Shown one piece after another: positions 53,406 to 64,000 of a stretch of 64,000 bases of DNA (the first letter of the stretch is position 1; each line of letters opens with the position of its first letter). The DNA lies in NCBI RefSeq assembly GCF_039545055.1, contig NZ_BAABRP010000011.1, positions 51,766-115,765 of the forward strand, given 5' to 3'. The notes under the pieces were generated by a model. It ran no database searches. It was not told where the DNA came from and saw nothing but the letters and a program-made list of their open reading frames with translations. The position numbers and the translations under genes are program-made. Source of the DNA: Deinococcus carri. Its GTDB lineage: Bacteria > Deinococcota > Deinococci > Deinococcales > Deinococcaceae.

Positions 53406-54353
53406 ATGAAGCTCCCCCTGGCTCTGCTTTCCGCCCTGCTGCTGTCCAGCGCCGCGGCCCAGACCGTTCCCCTCAAGCACGACGAGGGCACGGCGACCGT
53501 CAAAAAAGACCCGCAACGCATCGTCGTGATGGATGAGGAGGCCCTGGGCTGGCTGGCCGCGCTGGGTCTGTCGGAGCGTGTCGTGGGCCTGGGGAGCACC
53601 TATTTCTCTCCGGGTGACCTTGTCGGCGGCAGGATCAAACCCGAAGTCCTCAAGAGCGGCTTCTACGGGCGGGTCAGGCTGAACAATCCGGCGTATATCG
53701 GGGACTGGCAGGCCCCGAACCTCGAAACCCTCACGGCCCTGAGGCCCGACCTGATCGTGCGCCTGACCTGGCAGGGCAACCAGAATTACGACAAGCTCAG
53801 CAAAATCGCGCCGACCGCCGGGTATCAGGAGGGCGCGGCGGGCTTCTGGCAAAGGGGCCTGCGGGACCTAGCCCGCGTCTTTGGCCGTCAGGCGCAGGCC
53901 GAGCGGGTCATCAAGCAGGTGGCCGACGTGAACCGGGCCAATGCCCGCAAGCTGCTGGCCGCAGGCGTGTTCAGGAAGTACCCGAAGGTGGTCGTGGTCG
54001 CCCCCTTCGCCGGGGGAAGCAACTGGCTCTACACCGATGTCCGCCTGATTCCCGACCTGCGGGCGCTGGGCTTCAAGGACGGCCTGAAGCCGAAGGAAAC
54101 CACCCTGGGTGTCGGCTCGGCCATCAGTGACGAGGCGCTGCTGGGGCTGGACAAGAAGACGCTGGTGGTGCTGTTTCCGCCCGGCGGGAAGTACAACGGT
54201 GCGGACGCCTTCCTGAAAACCCCGGTGGGCCAGCGCCTGAAAGACCAGAGCGTGCTGTACGTGCCCGAAGCCTTCAGCCCGTACAGCGGCCCGCTCGTCA
54301 GCGTTCGCAACAGTAATGACCTGACCCGGCTGATTCTGGAGAAGGTCAAGTGA
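53406..54353 (+). CDS. Ferric-siderophore ABC transporter binding protein (1 of 3)
   Basis: The 315-residue protein has a type I signal peptide ([19 protein letters not shown]). The class III (helical backbone) binding-protein fold shows [36 protein letters not shown] and a C-terminal half with ASIGVALA-free [18 protein letters not shown]. It should capture iron-siderophore or heme outside the membrane. It is the first gene of the iron operon and is followed by a dispersed repeat. Confidence 0.82.
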   Translation: MKLPLALLSALLLSSAAAQTVPLKHDEGTATVKKDPQRIVVMDEEALGWLAALGLSERVVGLGSTYFSPGDLVGGRIKPEVLKSGFYGRVRLNNPAYIGDWQAPNLETLTALRPDLIVRLTWQGNQNYDKLSKIAPTAGYQEGAAGFWQRGLRDLARVFGRQAQAERVIKQVADVNRANARKLLAAGVFRKYPKVVVVAPFAGGSNWLYTDVRLIPDLRALGFKDGLKPKETTLGVGSAISDEALLGLDKKTLVVLFPPGGKYNGADAFLKTPVGQRLKDQSVLYVPEAFSPYSGPLVSVRNSNDLTRLILEKVK

Positions 54354-54354
54354 G

Positions 54355-54398
54355 ACGGGATGGCTCTGATTCCAGGGAATCGACGCAATTTCGTATGA
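54355..54398. repeat. Short copy of the dispersed repeat that supplies a start codon
   Basis: GATTCC-AG-GGAATC (54368-54381) is followed by GACGCAATTTCGTATGA, the family's right end (compare ..GCAATCCCGTATGA at 36970). The ATG inside CGTATGA is the likely start of the next binding-protein gene. The copy is only about 45 bases. Confidence 0.55.
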
Positions 54399-55284
54399 GC
54401 CGCCCCGTGCCCCGGCTCGCGCTGACGGCCCTGCTCGCCCTGGCCTCTGCGGCTGCGGCGGCGTGTCCAGGGCGGGAAATCACCCACGCGGCGGGCGTGA
54501 CCTGCGTGCCCGGGACGCCCAAGCGGGTGGTGGTGCTGGACATCGGCCCGCTGGATACGGCTCTGGCCCTGGGGGTCAAGCCCGTCGGCGCGGTGTCCAA
54601 ATTCGCGGACAGCGACGACTTCGTCTCCTACCTGAATGGCCGCACGGGCGGCATCCAGAACGTCGGTGTCATCACCCAGCCCAGCCTGGAGCGCATCCTG
54701 GCGCTGAAGCCCGACCTGATTCTGTCCAGCAAGGTGCGCCACGGCGAGATCTACGCGCAGCTTTCCCGCATCGCGCCCACGGTGCTGTCCGAGTCGGTGG
54801 GCGCGACCTGGCGGGAAAACCTGCTGCTGTGGGGCGACGCGCTGGGCAAGAAGGCCCAGGCCCAGACGCTGCTGAACCGCTTCCGGGTGCGCGCCAGGAC
54901 GGTGGGGCAGAAGTTCCCCAGGGCCAGCATCAGCGTGGTGCGGTTCCTGCCGGGGCAGACGCGCATCATGCACCGCGCGAGCTTCATCGGCACGGTTCTG
55001 GACGAGGCGGGGCTGAGCCGCCCGGCCAGCCAGCGGGTGAACGATTTCGCGGCGATGGTCAGCCAGGAGGCCATCCCGCAGATGGACGCCTCCCACCTCT
55101 TCTACACCACCTGGGGCGACCCGAAAGCCACGACCCAGAGCGAGATGATGGGAAGCCCGCTGTGGAAGAACCTGGCGGCCGTGAAGGCGGGCCGCGCCTT
55201 TGCGGTCGATGACGATTTCTGGATGACCGGCACGGGGATTCTGGCGGCGAACCGGGTGCTGGACGACCTGGAGAAGTACCTGAA

Positions 55285-55288
<4 letters not shown>
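54395..55288 (+). CDS. Ferric-siderophore ABC transporter binding protein (2 of 3)
   Basis: From ATG 54395 the product is 297 residues with a clear signal peptide (SRPVPRLALTALLALASA). GTG 54350, overlapping the previous stop, is an alternative but would translate the repeat. The fold signatures are TPKRVVVLDIGPLDTALALG, PSLERILALKPDLIL and AVKAGRAFAVDDDFW. A Cys pair near the mature N-terminus (ACPGREITHAAGVTC) suggests a disulfide. It probably recognises a different iron chelate from its neighbours. Confidence 0.82.
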
Positions 55289-56222
<934 letters not shown>

Positions 56223-56226
<4 letters not shown>

Positions 56227-57200
56227 ACCGTCTGGTTTTCCTGCCTCTCGGTCTCGCAGCCCTCGTCGCCGCATTCCTGGCCTCCCTGGCGCTCGGCGCG
56301 AGCGACATTCCGCTGAGGGAGGTGGTGGGGCTGCTGTTTCACCCGAACGAATCGACCCAGAGCCTGGTGGTTCACACGCTGCGGCTGCCGCGCACGCTGG
56401 TCGCGGCCCTGGCCGGCGCGGGCCTGGGCACGTCGGGGCTGCTGCTTCAGGCGGTGACGCGCAACCCGCTGGCCGACCCCGGCATCCTGGGCGTGGAGGC
56501 GGGCGGCGCGTTCGCCATTCTGGTGCTGGTGGTGTTCTTTCCGACCGCGCCCGCGGGGTGGTTCGTTCCGGCGGCCTTCCTGGGGGGCACGCTCGCGGCG
56601 CTGGCGGCCTACAGCGTTGCCCGGAGCGTGGGCATCACGCCTCTGCGCCTGGCGCTGGCGGGGGTGGCGGTGGCGAGTCTGGTGAGGGCGGCCAGCCGCA
56701 GCCTGCAACTGCTGTGGGAGGAACGCGCCCAGGGTGCCCTGTTCGCCCTCTCGGGCAGCGTGGCGGGCCGCACCTGGGAACAGGCCGGGCAGGTCGCCCC
56801 CTGGCTGCTGGCGGGCCTGCTGGCCGCGCTGCTGCTCACGCCGAAACTGAACGTGCTGGCGCTGGGGGAGGACGTGGCGCGGGGGCTGGGCGCGCGCACC
56901 GAACGGGACTCGGCCCTCGTCACGGGGCTGGGCGTGCTGCTGGCGGCAGCTTCCGTCAGCGTCGTCGGCCCGGTCGGCTTCGTCGGCCTGATCATTCCCC
57001 ACGCCGCCCGCGCCCTGATGGGACCGGACCACCGCCTCAGCCTGCCCCTGTGCGCCCTGCTCGGCGCGGCCTTCCTGATCGCCGCCGACATCGCCGCCCG
57101 CCTGAGCGACAAACCCGCCGAAACGCCCGTCGGCATTCTCGTGGCCGCTGCCGGGGCACCTTTCTTCGTGCTGCTGGCACGGCGAATAGGCCGGCGCTGA
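56223..57200 (+). CDS. FecCD-family siderophore permease (1 of 2)
   Basis: The 325-residue integral membrane protein starts at TTG 56223 overlapping the previous stop. It has the BtuC/FecCD pattern of about ten helices with LRLPRTLVAALAGAGLGTSG, RNPLADPGILGVEAGGA, AAASVSVVGPVGFVGLIIPH and SDKPAETPVGILVAAAGAPFF. It forms a transmembrane channel with the second permease. Confidence 0.9.
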
Positions 57201-57237
57201 CGGCCCCGCCCCTTATCACCCCTGCCCTGGAGAACCC

Positions 57238-58161
57238 ATGCCCAAGAAAACCCTGATCCTGTCGGCCCTGACGCTGCTTTCGACCGCCGCTGCCCTCACC
57301 GTGAGGCACGAGCGGGGCACCCTGGACCTGAAAACGCCCGCCAAACGGGTGGTGGCGCTGGAATACTCGTTTCTGGACACCCTGGTCGCCCTGGGGGTGA
57401 AGCCCGTGGGGGCGGCCCTGGGTACGCAGGGGGGGGACCGGGGTGTGCCCCCCTACCTGGCCCCGCGCGTGAAGGGCATTCCCGCGACCGGCAGCCGCGC
57501 CCAGCCCAGCCTGGAACTGCTGGCGGCGGGCCGCCCCGACCTGATCCTGGCCGACGCCTTCGTGCACCAGGACACGTACCCGCAACTGGCGAAACTCGCG
57601 CCCACCGCCGCGTTTCAGAGCCGCCGGGGCAGCCTGGACGACCTGAATGCCCAGACCCTCGCCATCGGGCAACTGGTGGGACGCGAGACGGCCGCCAGAC
57701 GCCTGCTGGCCGAACAGCAGGCCCTGATCAGGAAAGCGAGGGCGTTTGCGAAAAAGGGCGCGCCCCCCTTCGTGGCGGCGGTCGTCACGCCCAAGTCGCT
57801 CACCGTGCATACCAGTGGGAGCTTCGTGGGCAGCTACCTGGAGGACCTGGGCCGGAAGAATCAGTTGCCGGTCAAGGACGGCCAGACCCAGTACGAAGTC
57901 TCGCTGGAGGGCCTGGTGGCCCTGAACCCGCAGACGCTGGTGCTGTTCACCGCGCCGGACGAAACACCCATCACCGACGCCTGGAAGAAAAATCCGCTGT
58001 GGCAGAAGATAGCGGCGGTGCAGCGCGGGCGGGTCTACCAGTTCAACCGCGACAACTGGACCCGTGGGCGCGGCCCGCTGGCCCTGCGCCTGATGGTGGC
58101 GGAAACCATTCAGAGCCGCCTGCTTCAGGACGCCGCGCCCGGTGCAGAGTTCGGGAACTAG
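57238..58161 (+). CDS. Ferric-siderophore ABC transporter binding protein (3 of 3)
   Basis: The 307-residue protein has a signal peptide (MPKKTLILSALTLLSTAAA). The FecB-type fold is seen in PAKRVVALEYSFLDTLVALG, PSLELLAAGRPDLILAD, VSLEGLVALNPQTLVLF and ALRLMVAETIQSRLL. It sits between the two permease genes. FecB-like binding proteins often bind ferric citrate or similar chelates, but the ligand is not readable from sequence. Confidence 0.83.
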   Translation: MPKKTLILSALTLLSTAAALTVRHERGTLDLKTPAKRVVALEYSFLDTLVALGVKPVGAALGTQGGDRGVPPYLAPRVKGIPATGSRAQPSLELLAAGRPDLILADAFVHQDTYPQLAKLAPTAAFQSRRGSLDDLNAQTLAIGQLVGRETAARRLLAEQQALIRKARAFAKKGAPPFVAAVVTPKSLTVHTSGSFVGSYLEDLGRKNQLPVKDGQTQYEVSLEGLVALNPQTLVLFTAPDETPITDAWKKNPLWQKIAAVQRGRVYQFNRDNWTRGRGPLALRLMVAETIQSRLLQDAAPGAEFGN

Positions 58162-58206
58162 GTCGCGGATGGCAGGAGGCTGCAGGCGGACCCCCGGAGG
58201 TTCCCC

Positions 58207-59223
58207 ATGATCCACGCACCCAGATACACGGACCGCCGCGCCCTGCTGCTCGGGGGGCTGCTGCTGGCCGCGACCCTGGTGCTGGGCATCCTGGCGCTGG
58301 GCCTGGGTGCGGTGAAGACCCCGGCGGGGGACGTGGTGCAGGTGTTGCTGGGCCGGGGGGACGAGTTGACCCGGCAACTGGTGCTGGAGTTGCGTGCGCC
58401 GCGCATCGTGGTGGCACTGCTGACGGGAGCGATGTTCGCCGCGTCCGGCGCGATGATGCAGGGCGTGATCCGCAACCCGCTGGCCTCGCCCGACATCATC
58501 GGTGTGGGGGCGGGGGCCGGGCTGGCCGCCACCCTCTTCCTGCTGGCGTGGCCGTCCGCGCCTCCCGGTGGCCTGCCCTGGGCCGCCCTGGCCGGGGCCT
58601 GGGCGGGCTTCGCGCTGGTGCTGCTGCTGTCGCGCGAGTGGAGCGGAAAAGCCATACAGGCGCTGCATCCGGTGCGCCTGGCGCTGGTGGGCGTGGCGGT
58701 GGCGGCGGCCCTGGGGGCGGTTCAGCAGCTCGTGCTGGTGCGTGCGCCCGATGGCCTGGGCGCGGCCCTCAGCTTCCTGACGGGCACCGTGTACGGCGCG
58801 GACGCCGTGCGGGCGGCACGGGTGCTGCCCTGGGCGCTGGTCCTGCTGCCCGCCGCCCTGCTCTGCTCGCGCACGCTGGACGTGCTGAGCCTGGGGGAGG
58901 ACCTGGCGACCTCTCTCGGCGCGCGGGTGGGCGCGGCCCGCCTGTTCTGTCTGGCGGTCGCGGTGGCGCTGGCCGGTGCGGCCGTCACGGGCGCGGGAAT
59001 TCTCGGCTTCGTGGGTCTGCTCGCCCCGCACCTGGCCCGCCTGCTGGTGGGAGCCAGGCACGCCCGGCTGCTGCCCCTCGCCATGCTGCTCGGCGCGTTT
59101 CTCGTCCTCGCGGCGGATACGCTGGGGCGCGCGCTGCTCCCGCCCACCGAGGTGCCCGCCGGAATCTTCACCACGCTGGTCGGAGCGCCGTATTTCCTCT
59201 ATCTGCTGCGGAGGACACGGTGA
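58207..59223 (+). CDS. FecCD-family siderophore permease (2 of 2)
   Basis: The 338-residue protein starts at ATG 58207 behind GGAGGTTCCCC. It is the second half of the permease heterodimer: LRAPRIVVALLTGAMFAASG, RNPLASPDIIGVGAGAG, GAAVTGAGILGFVGLLAPHL and LLPPTEVPAGIFTTLVGAPY. Two non-identical FecCD proteins per operon are normal for siderophore importers. Confidence 0.9.
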   Translation: MIHAPRYTDRRALLLGGLLLAATLVLGILALGLGAVKTPAGDVVQVLLGRGDELTRQLVLELRAPRIVVALLTGAMFAASGAMMQGVIRNPLASPDIIGVGAGAGLAATLFLLAWPSAPPGGLPWAALAGAWAGFALVLLLSREWSGKAIQALHPVRLALVGVAVAAALGAVQQLVLVRAPDGLGAALSFLTGTVYGADAVRAARVLPWALVLLPAALLCSRTLDVLSLGEDLATSLGARVGAARLFCLAVAVALAGAAVTGAGILGFVGLLAPHLARLLVGARHARLLPLAMLLGAFLVLAADTLGRALLPPTEVPAGIFTTLVGAPYFLYLLRRTR

Positions 59224-59289
59224 GCGGCCGGGGTGCCGGGGGCGCGGAACATCACCCCCGGCCCATGCGCCGTCCGAAAGGCCATCCCC

Positions 59290-60081
<792 letters not shown>

Positions 60082-60486
60082 AGCAGGCGGGAAGTGTGCC
60101 GAATGTCCGGCACCTCTCTCACGCCGGCCGGGCAGGGCACCAGCCGTCCTGACCCCTGCTGGAAAGAGGAACACGCACACGCTGCTACACACAAGACAAT
60201 GGCCCTTCCCGGTCCTGGGCGATTCTGGCCTGTGCTGGGACAGGATGCCCCCGTGCTGCTGGCGAGCCTCCATCCTTGGCGACTGTCGCGGATGGGTGAG
60301 GTTTGCGGGACGGGTCGCCAGGACGCTGCTGGCTGAGGACCAGGGCATCCCTCAGGGACCAGCCGTTGTCCAGCATGACCCCAGTCTCGGTCAGGGGGCG
60401 GCAGGCGGAATGAGGTACGCTCGGAGTGCTGCACCGGATGTCCCCGCCGACTCGCGGCTTCTGCTGGGCAGGAAGGAGCATGAAAG
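60082..60486. other. Intergenic region without a supported gene
   Basis: This 405-base stretch has a hairpin (GTGCCG-AATGTC-CGGCAC, about 60096-60113) just after the siderophore operon, a weak terminator without a T run. The short frames on either strand do not match anything I know. Confidence 0.5.
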
Positions 60487-61374
60487 ATGAACATCAAAAC
60501 CGTCACGGTATGCGGCAGCGGCGTGCTGGGTTCGCAGATTGCCTTTCAGACCGCCTTTCACGGCTTCGATGTGCGCGTATACGACATCGACGACGAGGCC
60601 ATCGCCCGGGCCAGGGCAACCGTGCAGGGCTTGCAGGGGCGGTATCAGCAGGACCTGCAAGCCACGCCGGAGCAGACCCAGGCTGCGCTGGCACGCCTGG
60701 CGTTCTTCACCGACTTGGCCGAGGCGGTACGCGGCGCGGAGCTGGTGATCGAGGCCATCCCGGAAGTGCTGGACATCAAGCGCGACTTCTACCGGAAGCT
60801 GGGGCAGGTCGCCGACCCGGACACCATCTTCGCCACCAACACCTCGACCCTGCTGCCCAGTGAGCTGATGGAGGCCACCGGGCGGCCCGGGAAGTTTCTG
60901 GCCCTGCACTTCGCCAACCAGATCTGGGTCAACAACACGGCCGAGATCATGCGCACGCCCAGGACGGACGACGCGGTGTTCGACACCGTCGTGCAGTTCG
61001 CCAGGGATATTGGCATGGTCGCGTTGCCACTGCATAAGGAGCAGGCCGGGTACATCCTGAACACCCTGCTGGTGCCGCTGCTGGGGGCGGCCCTGGAACT
61101 GGTCGTGAAGGGGGTCGCCGACCCGCAGACAGTGGACAAGACCTGGATGGTGGCGACCGGCGCGCCACGGGGTCCCTTCGCCATCCTGGACGTGATCGGC
61201 CTGACCACGCCGTACAACATCAACCTGGCGGCCTCACAGGGCGACCCGGGGCGCGCGGCCGTGGCGCAGTACCTCAAGCACTACATCGACCAGGGCAAGC
61301 TGGGCGTGGCTGCCGGTGAGGGCTTTTACACGTACCCGGACCCGGCCTACCTCCGGGAGGAGTTCCTGAAGTAA
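60487..61374 (+). CDS. 3-hydroxyacyl-CoA dehydrogenase, NAD-binding
   Basis: The 295-residue single-function enzyme has the Rossmann motif VCGSGVLGSQIAFQTAFHGF (GxGxxG) with Asp in DVRVYD, so NAD is preferred. ATNTSTLLPSELMEATGRPG and LALHFANQIWVNNTAEIM hold the substrate/catalytic region, and the C-terminal domain follows (EQAGYILNTLLVPLLGAALE). It oxidises a 3-hydroxyacyl-CoA or a related 3-hydroxy acid. AAGGAG precedes the ATG. It stands alone and is convergent with the recombinase gene. Confidence 0.85.
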   Translation: MNIKTVTVCGSGVLGSQIAFQTAFHGFDVRVYDIDDEAIARARATVQGLQGRYQQDLQATPEQTQAALARLAFFTDLAEAVRGAELVIEAIPEVLDIKRDFYRKLGQVADPDTIFATNTSTLLPSELMEATGRPGKFLALHFANQIWVNNTAEIMRTPRTDDAVFDTVVQFARDIGMVALPLHKEQAGYILNTLLVPLLGAALELVVKGVADPQTVDKTWMVATGAPRGPFAILDVIGLTTPYNINLAASQGDPGRAAVAQYLKHYIDQGKLGVAAGEGFYTYPDPAYLREEFLK

Positions 61375-61417
61375 CGGCCCGCAGGCCACGCCTCCCCGAA
61401 GCTGCCCGTCCCGGTGC

Positions 61418-62368
61418 TCAGAAGTCCTCCACCTCGTTCTGTACGTCGTCGTCTTCCACCGCGACGTAGCGGCGGGTAGTGTCCACCGACGAGTGGCCCA
61501 GGAACAGCCCGACACGGGTGAAATCACGGGTGGCGCGGTAGAGCCGGGTGCCCGAGTGTTTTCTGGCGGCGTGGAAGCCGCGCCAGGCGTCCCCATGCCC
61601 CGCGGCCCGAAAGGCCCTGGACATCCGGTACGTCGCCTGCGCGTAGTTCCAGTCGAACAGCGACCCGTCCGGCCGCACCGGGGGGAGGCCTACCAGCGCT
61701 GTGCGAACCCGCTTGCCCAGCGGCACCCGGCGAAGTTTCCCCCCCTTGCCGTGAACGGTCAGGCGCGTGCCCTGAAGGTCGGTGGCCTTCACGCCGAGCG
61801 CCTCGCTGACGCGCAAGCCCGCATGGGCACACAGCAGCAGCAGGGCCGCCAGCCGCGGCTCGCAGTGGGGCAGCACCTCATCAACCTCGCGCAGGTACGG
61901 CGGATTCTTGATGATGCCGGGGGTGGGGTCGGGCGGGACAGGGGCGTCCTCGAAAGGCTGGGCTTCCGTTGCGCCCGCCCAGCGCAGCGCGCGGTAGAGT
62001 GCCCGTGCCCCCGCCACATACTGGGCGACCGTGGCTGCCGCCAGGTGCCCACTCTTCCCGCGTCCCTGCGAGGGCCGCCGCTGAAGCTGCGCCACATACC
62101 GCCCGCCGTCGCGCCGCCCCGGCCGCAGGAGCTGAACCCCCTGCTCGTGTGCCCAGGGTACAAAGTCCCGCACAGCGAGCGCGTAGGCCTCCAGCGTCTT
62201 GCGGCTTGTTCGCGCGCCCTTGCGACTGGCCGTGGTCATGTACGCCTGCATGACGAGAACCAGCATGTCCGTGTCGTAGGTACTCGCGGCCTCTACCGCC
62301 CGCACCCGCAGCGCCTGGTCGGTCAGGTTTGCCAGGGCCAGCGTGTCCTGCACCTGAACCAGCGTCAT
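61418..62368 (-). CDS. Tyrosine recombinase (XerC/D-like integrase)
   Basis: The 316-residue protein has an N-terminal SAM-like core-binding domain (about 35-150; [20 protein letters not shown]) and a C-terminal catalytic domain (about 165-310). Active-site positions are visible: Arg in [11 protein letters not shown], Lys in [13 protein letters not shown], HxxR as FHAARKHSG, His in [13 protein letters not shown] and the Tyr in RRYVAVE. It could be a chromosomal Xer homologue or a remnant of an integrated element. No attachment sites or other phage genes are visible. The ATG follows GGGAG. Confidence 0.87.
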   Translation of the reverse strand: MTLVQVQDTLALANLTDQALRVRAVEAASTYDTDMLVLVMQAYMTTASRKGARTSRKTLEAYALAVRDFVPWAHEQGVQLLRPGRRDGGRYVAQLQRRPSQGRGKSGHLAAATVAQYVAGARALYRALRWAGATEAQPFEDAPVPPDPTPGIIKNPPYLREVDEVLPHCEPRLAALLLLCAHAGLRVSEALGVKATDLQGTRLTVHGKGGKLRRVPLGKRVRTALVGLPPVRPDGSLFDWNYAQATYRMSRAFRAAGHGDAWRGFHAARKHSGTRLYRATRDFTRVGLFLGHSSVDTTRRYVAVEDDDVQNEVEDF

Positions 62369-62581
62369 GGGTAACTCCCAGAAACCAGCTGGGGAAAGAG
62401 GCAGGCTGAACGCGTCATCTTGGAAGAAAGTCTAGCCTCTCTGACCATCTTTTGAAACTAAGAGAGATTAGTGTGAAATGGCTTCTTTGAATATATACAA
62501 GAGAAGATAGGCAACAACCAAGCCCCTTTCCGCTCAACCCCAAAACCCGAACCGCCAGAAACAGTGTGATAGAGATACAAC

Positions 62582-63097
62582 ATGCGCCGCTCTCCCGAGA
62601 CCGACAACGAAAACCCCCAGGAAACCGCCCTGCTAACGGCCATCGCGGCCTGGCAAGCAGGCACCATCCCGCGTGAAAGTCTTGTCGCGCAATTCACTGG
62701 GATCAGCCGGGAAGAGGGTCAGCTTATCCAACAGGTCATCACGAGCCTAATACAGCACGCCCCGGCATCAGCTGAAGCAAAAAGCCCCGACCGGAGCACT
62801 AACGAATGGCGTGCCGAACTCATGGACAGCCGCGCCAGAGCCTGGGCACATCCTGCCAGCGCGGGCCTGCTGGTTGGCCCGGAAGTCCTGATCCTGACCG
62901 ATGGACGCCAGGGCATCAGCCTCCGCCCAACAAGAGTCTGGGTGCTGAACAGTAGTGTCAGTGCTTCGCTGCTGCTGCTCTGCCAGACCATCGTCATGGC
63001 CGATCATGCTCTCAACGCGCAGGAGCTTGGGAAGCTGCGGCAACAGCGTATCGAGTCCACCTCCAGCTCCCTGTCGGAAATTGAGCCTCTGCCCTAA
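62582..63097 (+). CDS. Unknown protein, 171 residues
   Basis: I do not recognise this gene. The N-terminal half is acidic and helical (TALLTAIAAWQAGTIPRESL). The middle has VGPEVLILTDGRQGISLRPT and the C-terminal half a hydrophobic segment (VSASLLLLCQTIVMADHAL) that could be a buried or membrane helix. The 213 bases upstream are AT-rich (AATATATAC), unlike the rest of the window, and contain no gene. It lies between the recombinase and the rRNA operon, which suggests an inserted segment. Confidence 0.5.
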   Translation: MRRSPETDNENPQETALLTAIAAWQAGTIPRESLVAQFTGISREEGQLIQQVITSLIQHAPASAEAKSPDRSTNEWRAELMDSRARAWAHPASAGLLVGPEVLILTDGRQGISLRPTRVWVLNSSVSASLLLLCQTIVMADHALNAQELGKLRQQRIESTSSSLSEIEPLP

Positions 63098-63171
63098 TAG
63101 GGCCTGCTAACTTCGGAGAAGGTCAATGCAGGGAGGCCTGGATGAGTTGCTTCCTCATTTGAGGGATAGGA

Positions 63172-63480
63172 ATGAGCAAGCAATCTCTCGCTGGTGTTGG
63201 AGACTGGGTTATATATATTCTCGGAAGAGCAATCAGGACAGACAACATGTGGCAGACAGATAACCGAACGGTCTCGGCTGCCAGGTCCACCTGGGTCCAC
63301 CTGGTCAGACACGGCAGTGACCTGCCCGAGCCAATAGCCGCAGCCAACACCTTTGTGCTCGTTCCGCTATTTGAGGGTCTGCCACGAGCGGCGCTAGAGG
63401 GAATGGCGGCTAGCCCGTCGAGCGTTGAGATAGCCCTCTACGGGACCTGCGAGGCCTTCCAGGCGGAGAGAGATGACTAA
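63172..63480 (+). CDS. Unknown protein, 102 residues
   Basis: I do not recognise this gene. It starts MSKQSLAGVGDWVIYILGRA and contains a hydrophobic patch (AAANTFVLVPLFEGLP). GAGGGATAGGA is upstream of the ATG. The composition is close to the preceding unknown gene and lower in GC than the main chromosome. It is oriented against the rRNA operon. It could be a small accessory gene or a non-coding frame. Confidence 0.4.
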   Translation: MSKQSLAGVGDWVIYILGRAIRTDNMWQTDNRTVSAARSTWVHLVRHGSDLPEPIAAANTFVLVPLFEGLPRAALEGMAASPSSVEIALYGTCEAFQAERDD

Positions 63481-63625
63481 CTTCTAGCCAGCTCCCCAGA
63501 CGGTGGCGCAACTGAACGTGAACTCAGTGCTACACATGGCCGCCGAGACAGACCAGCTTTACAAGGAGATGCGCCTGTCAAAACAGTTCACTGACCAGCA
63601 GATCATGGTAAGGGTAAAACAGAAG

Positions 63626-63651
63626 AAGCCCCGCTTTTTAGCGGGGCTTTT
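63626..63651. terminator. Rho-independent terminator of the rRNA operon (bidirectional)
   Basis: AAGCCCCGC-TTTTTA-GCGGGGCTT is a nine-base-pair GC-rich stem with T-rich tails on both sides. Read on the minus strand it lies about 30-50 bases past the 5S gene, the expected place for the rRNA terminator. On the plus strand it ends with CTTTT. Confidence 0.8.
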
Positions 63652-63677
63652 CAACAGTCTCTTTTGGAGAAAAAGGG

Positions 63678-63802
<125 letters not shown>

Positions 63803-63869
63803 CTGCGTTTATGGTTGGAGCAAAAAACGCAAGACTGACCTGCGAAGTCAGAGCGTAAGAAGAGAGAAA

Positions 63870-64000
63870 AATAGTCAAGACCTCGTCTGATGAGGACCAG
63901 TCAACTGAGGGCATTGCTGCGCTTACATTTCTGGCCTCTGTACCCGGTGGTCTACCGGGAGACTTACCTTCTGAGAAGTGGGAGAACTCATCTTGGGACG
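63870..64000 (-). rRNA. rrl: 23S rRNA, 3' end (partial)
   Basis: The minus strand reads CGTCCCAAGATGAGTTCTCC at the window edge, then CTCCCGGTAGACCACCGGGT and CATCAGACGAGGTCTTGAC, the typical 3' terminal helices of bacterial 23S. The exact 3' end is uncertain by a few bases. The rest lies beyond the window. Confidence 0.9.

Noticed and set aside
60185..60481. Minus-strand open frame between the siderophore operon and the dehydrogenase gene
   Set aside because: No ribosome site, no recognisable domain and a Pro/Arg-rich composition typical of chance frames.

Overview
The window is GC-rich chromosomal DNA that most likely comes from a Deinococcus. The 5S rRNA (minus strand, right edge) matches my memory of the D. 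radiodurans 5S closely. Several genes start on ATG or GTG six to seven bases after a TANNNT-like -10 box, the leaderless pattern common in this genus. Signal-transduction proteins built from GAF, PAS, GGDEF and EAL modules are abundant. The assignment is inference; I have no database result.

Layout, left to right. 1-5.5 kb: start of a secreted protein, a GAF/PAS sensor kinase and a membrane GGDEF-EAL protein (minus). 5.7-8.5 kb: three lipoproteins that look like peptidoglycan hydrolases. 8.5-11.8 kb: LysR regulator, CstB-like persulfide dioxygenase/rhodanese and TauE-type exporter (sulfur detoxification). 11.9-14.3 kb: a 107-bp MITE-like element and a HelD/UvrD-like ATPase. 14.5-18.3 kb: three-subunit molybdenum aldehyde/xanthine oxidoreductase (minus). 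18.6-19.5 kb: Xre-RES toxin-antitoxin pair. 19.6-21.2 kb: HD-GYP phosphodiesterase.

21.5-33.2 kb: a type I-C CRISPR-Cas locus. The operon (minus) runs cas3, cas5c, cas8c, cas7, cas4, cas1, cas2, then array 1. A second array lies about 2 kb upstream of cas3 in the opposite orientation. cas3 is fused in frame to a full-length WYL regulator, with a strong internal start site at the junction. cas7 and cas1 each carry one in-frame nonsense codon, so the system looks impaired or decaying. Between cas3 and array 2 sit a TPR protein with a C-terminal winged-helix-like domain and, just upstream of it, a 41-codon ORF with a signal peptide. This pair is the best candidate here for an undescribed peptide-regulator system.

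33.5-48.4 kb: two large GGDEF-EAL proteins and a 2756-residue protein combining a CheB methylesterase domain, a histidine kinase, a receiver, tandemly duplicated GAF/PAS units and a C-terminal pseudo-kinase. 48.7-53.2 kb: an MFS gene broken by one stop codon, DinB-like protein, CGNR regulator, winged-helix regulator and an intact MFS transporter. 53.4-60.1 kb: ferric-siderophore ABC operon with three binding proteins, two permeases, one ATPase and a ferredoxin-like reductase. 60.5-64 kb: 3-hydroxyacyl-CoA dehydrogenase, tyrosine recombinase, two unrecognised small genes in lower-GC DNA, then the 3' end of an rRNA operon (5S and 23S, minus).

Functionally, the window joins c-di-GMP and two-component signalling, envelope remodelling, sulfur and iron handling, and a partly broken CRISPR defence island. 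Short dispersed repeats with a GATTCC..GGAATC core occur at four places; one of them supplies a start codon.
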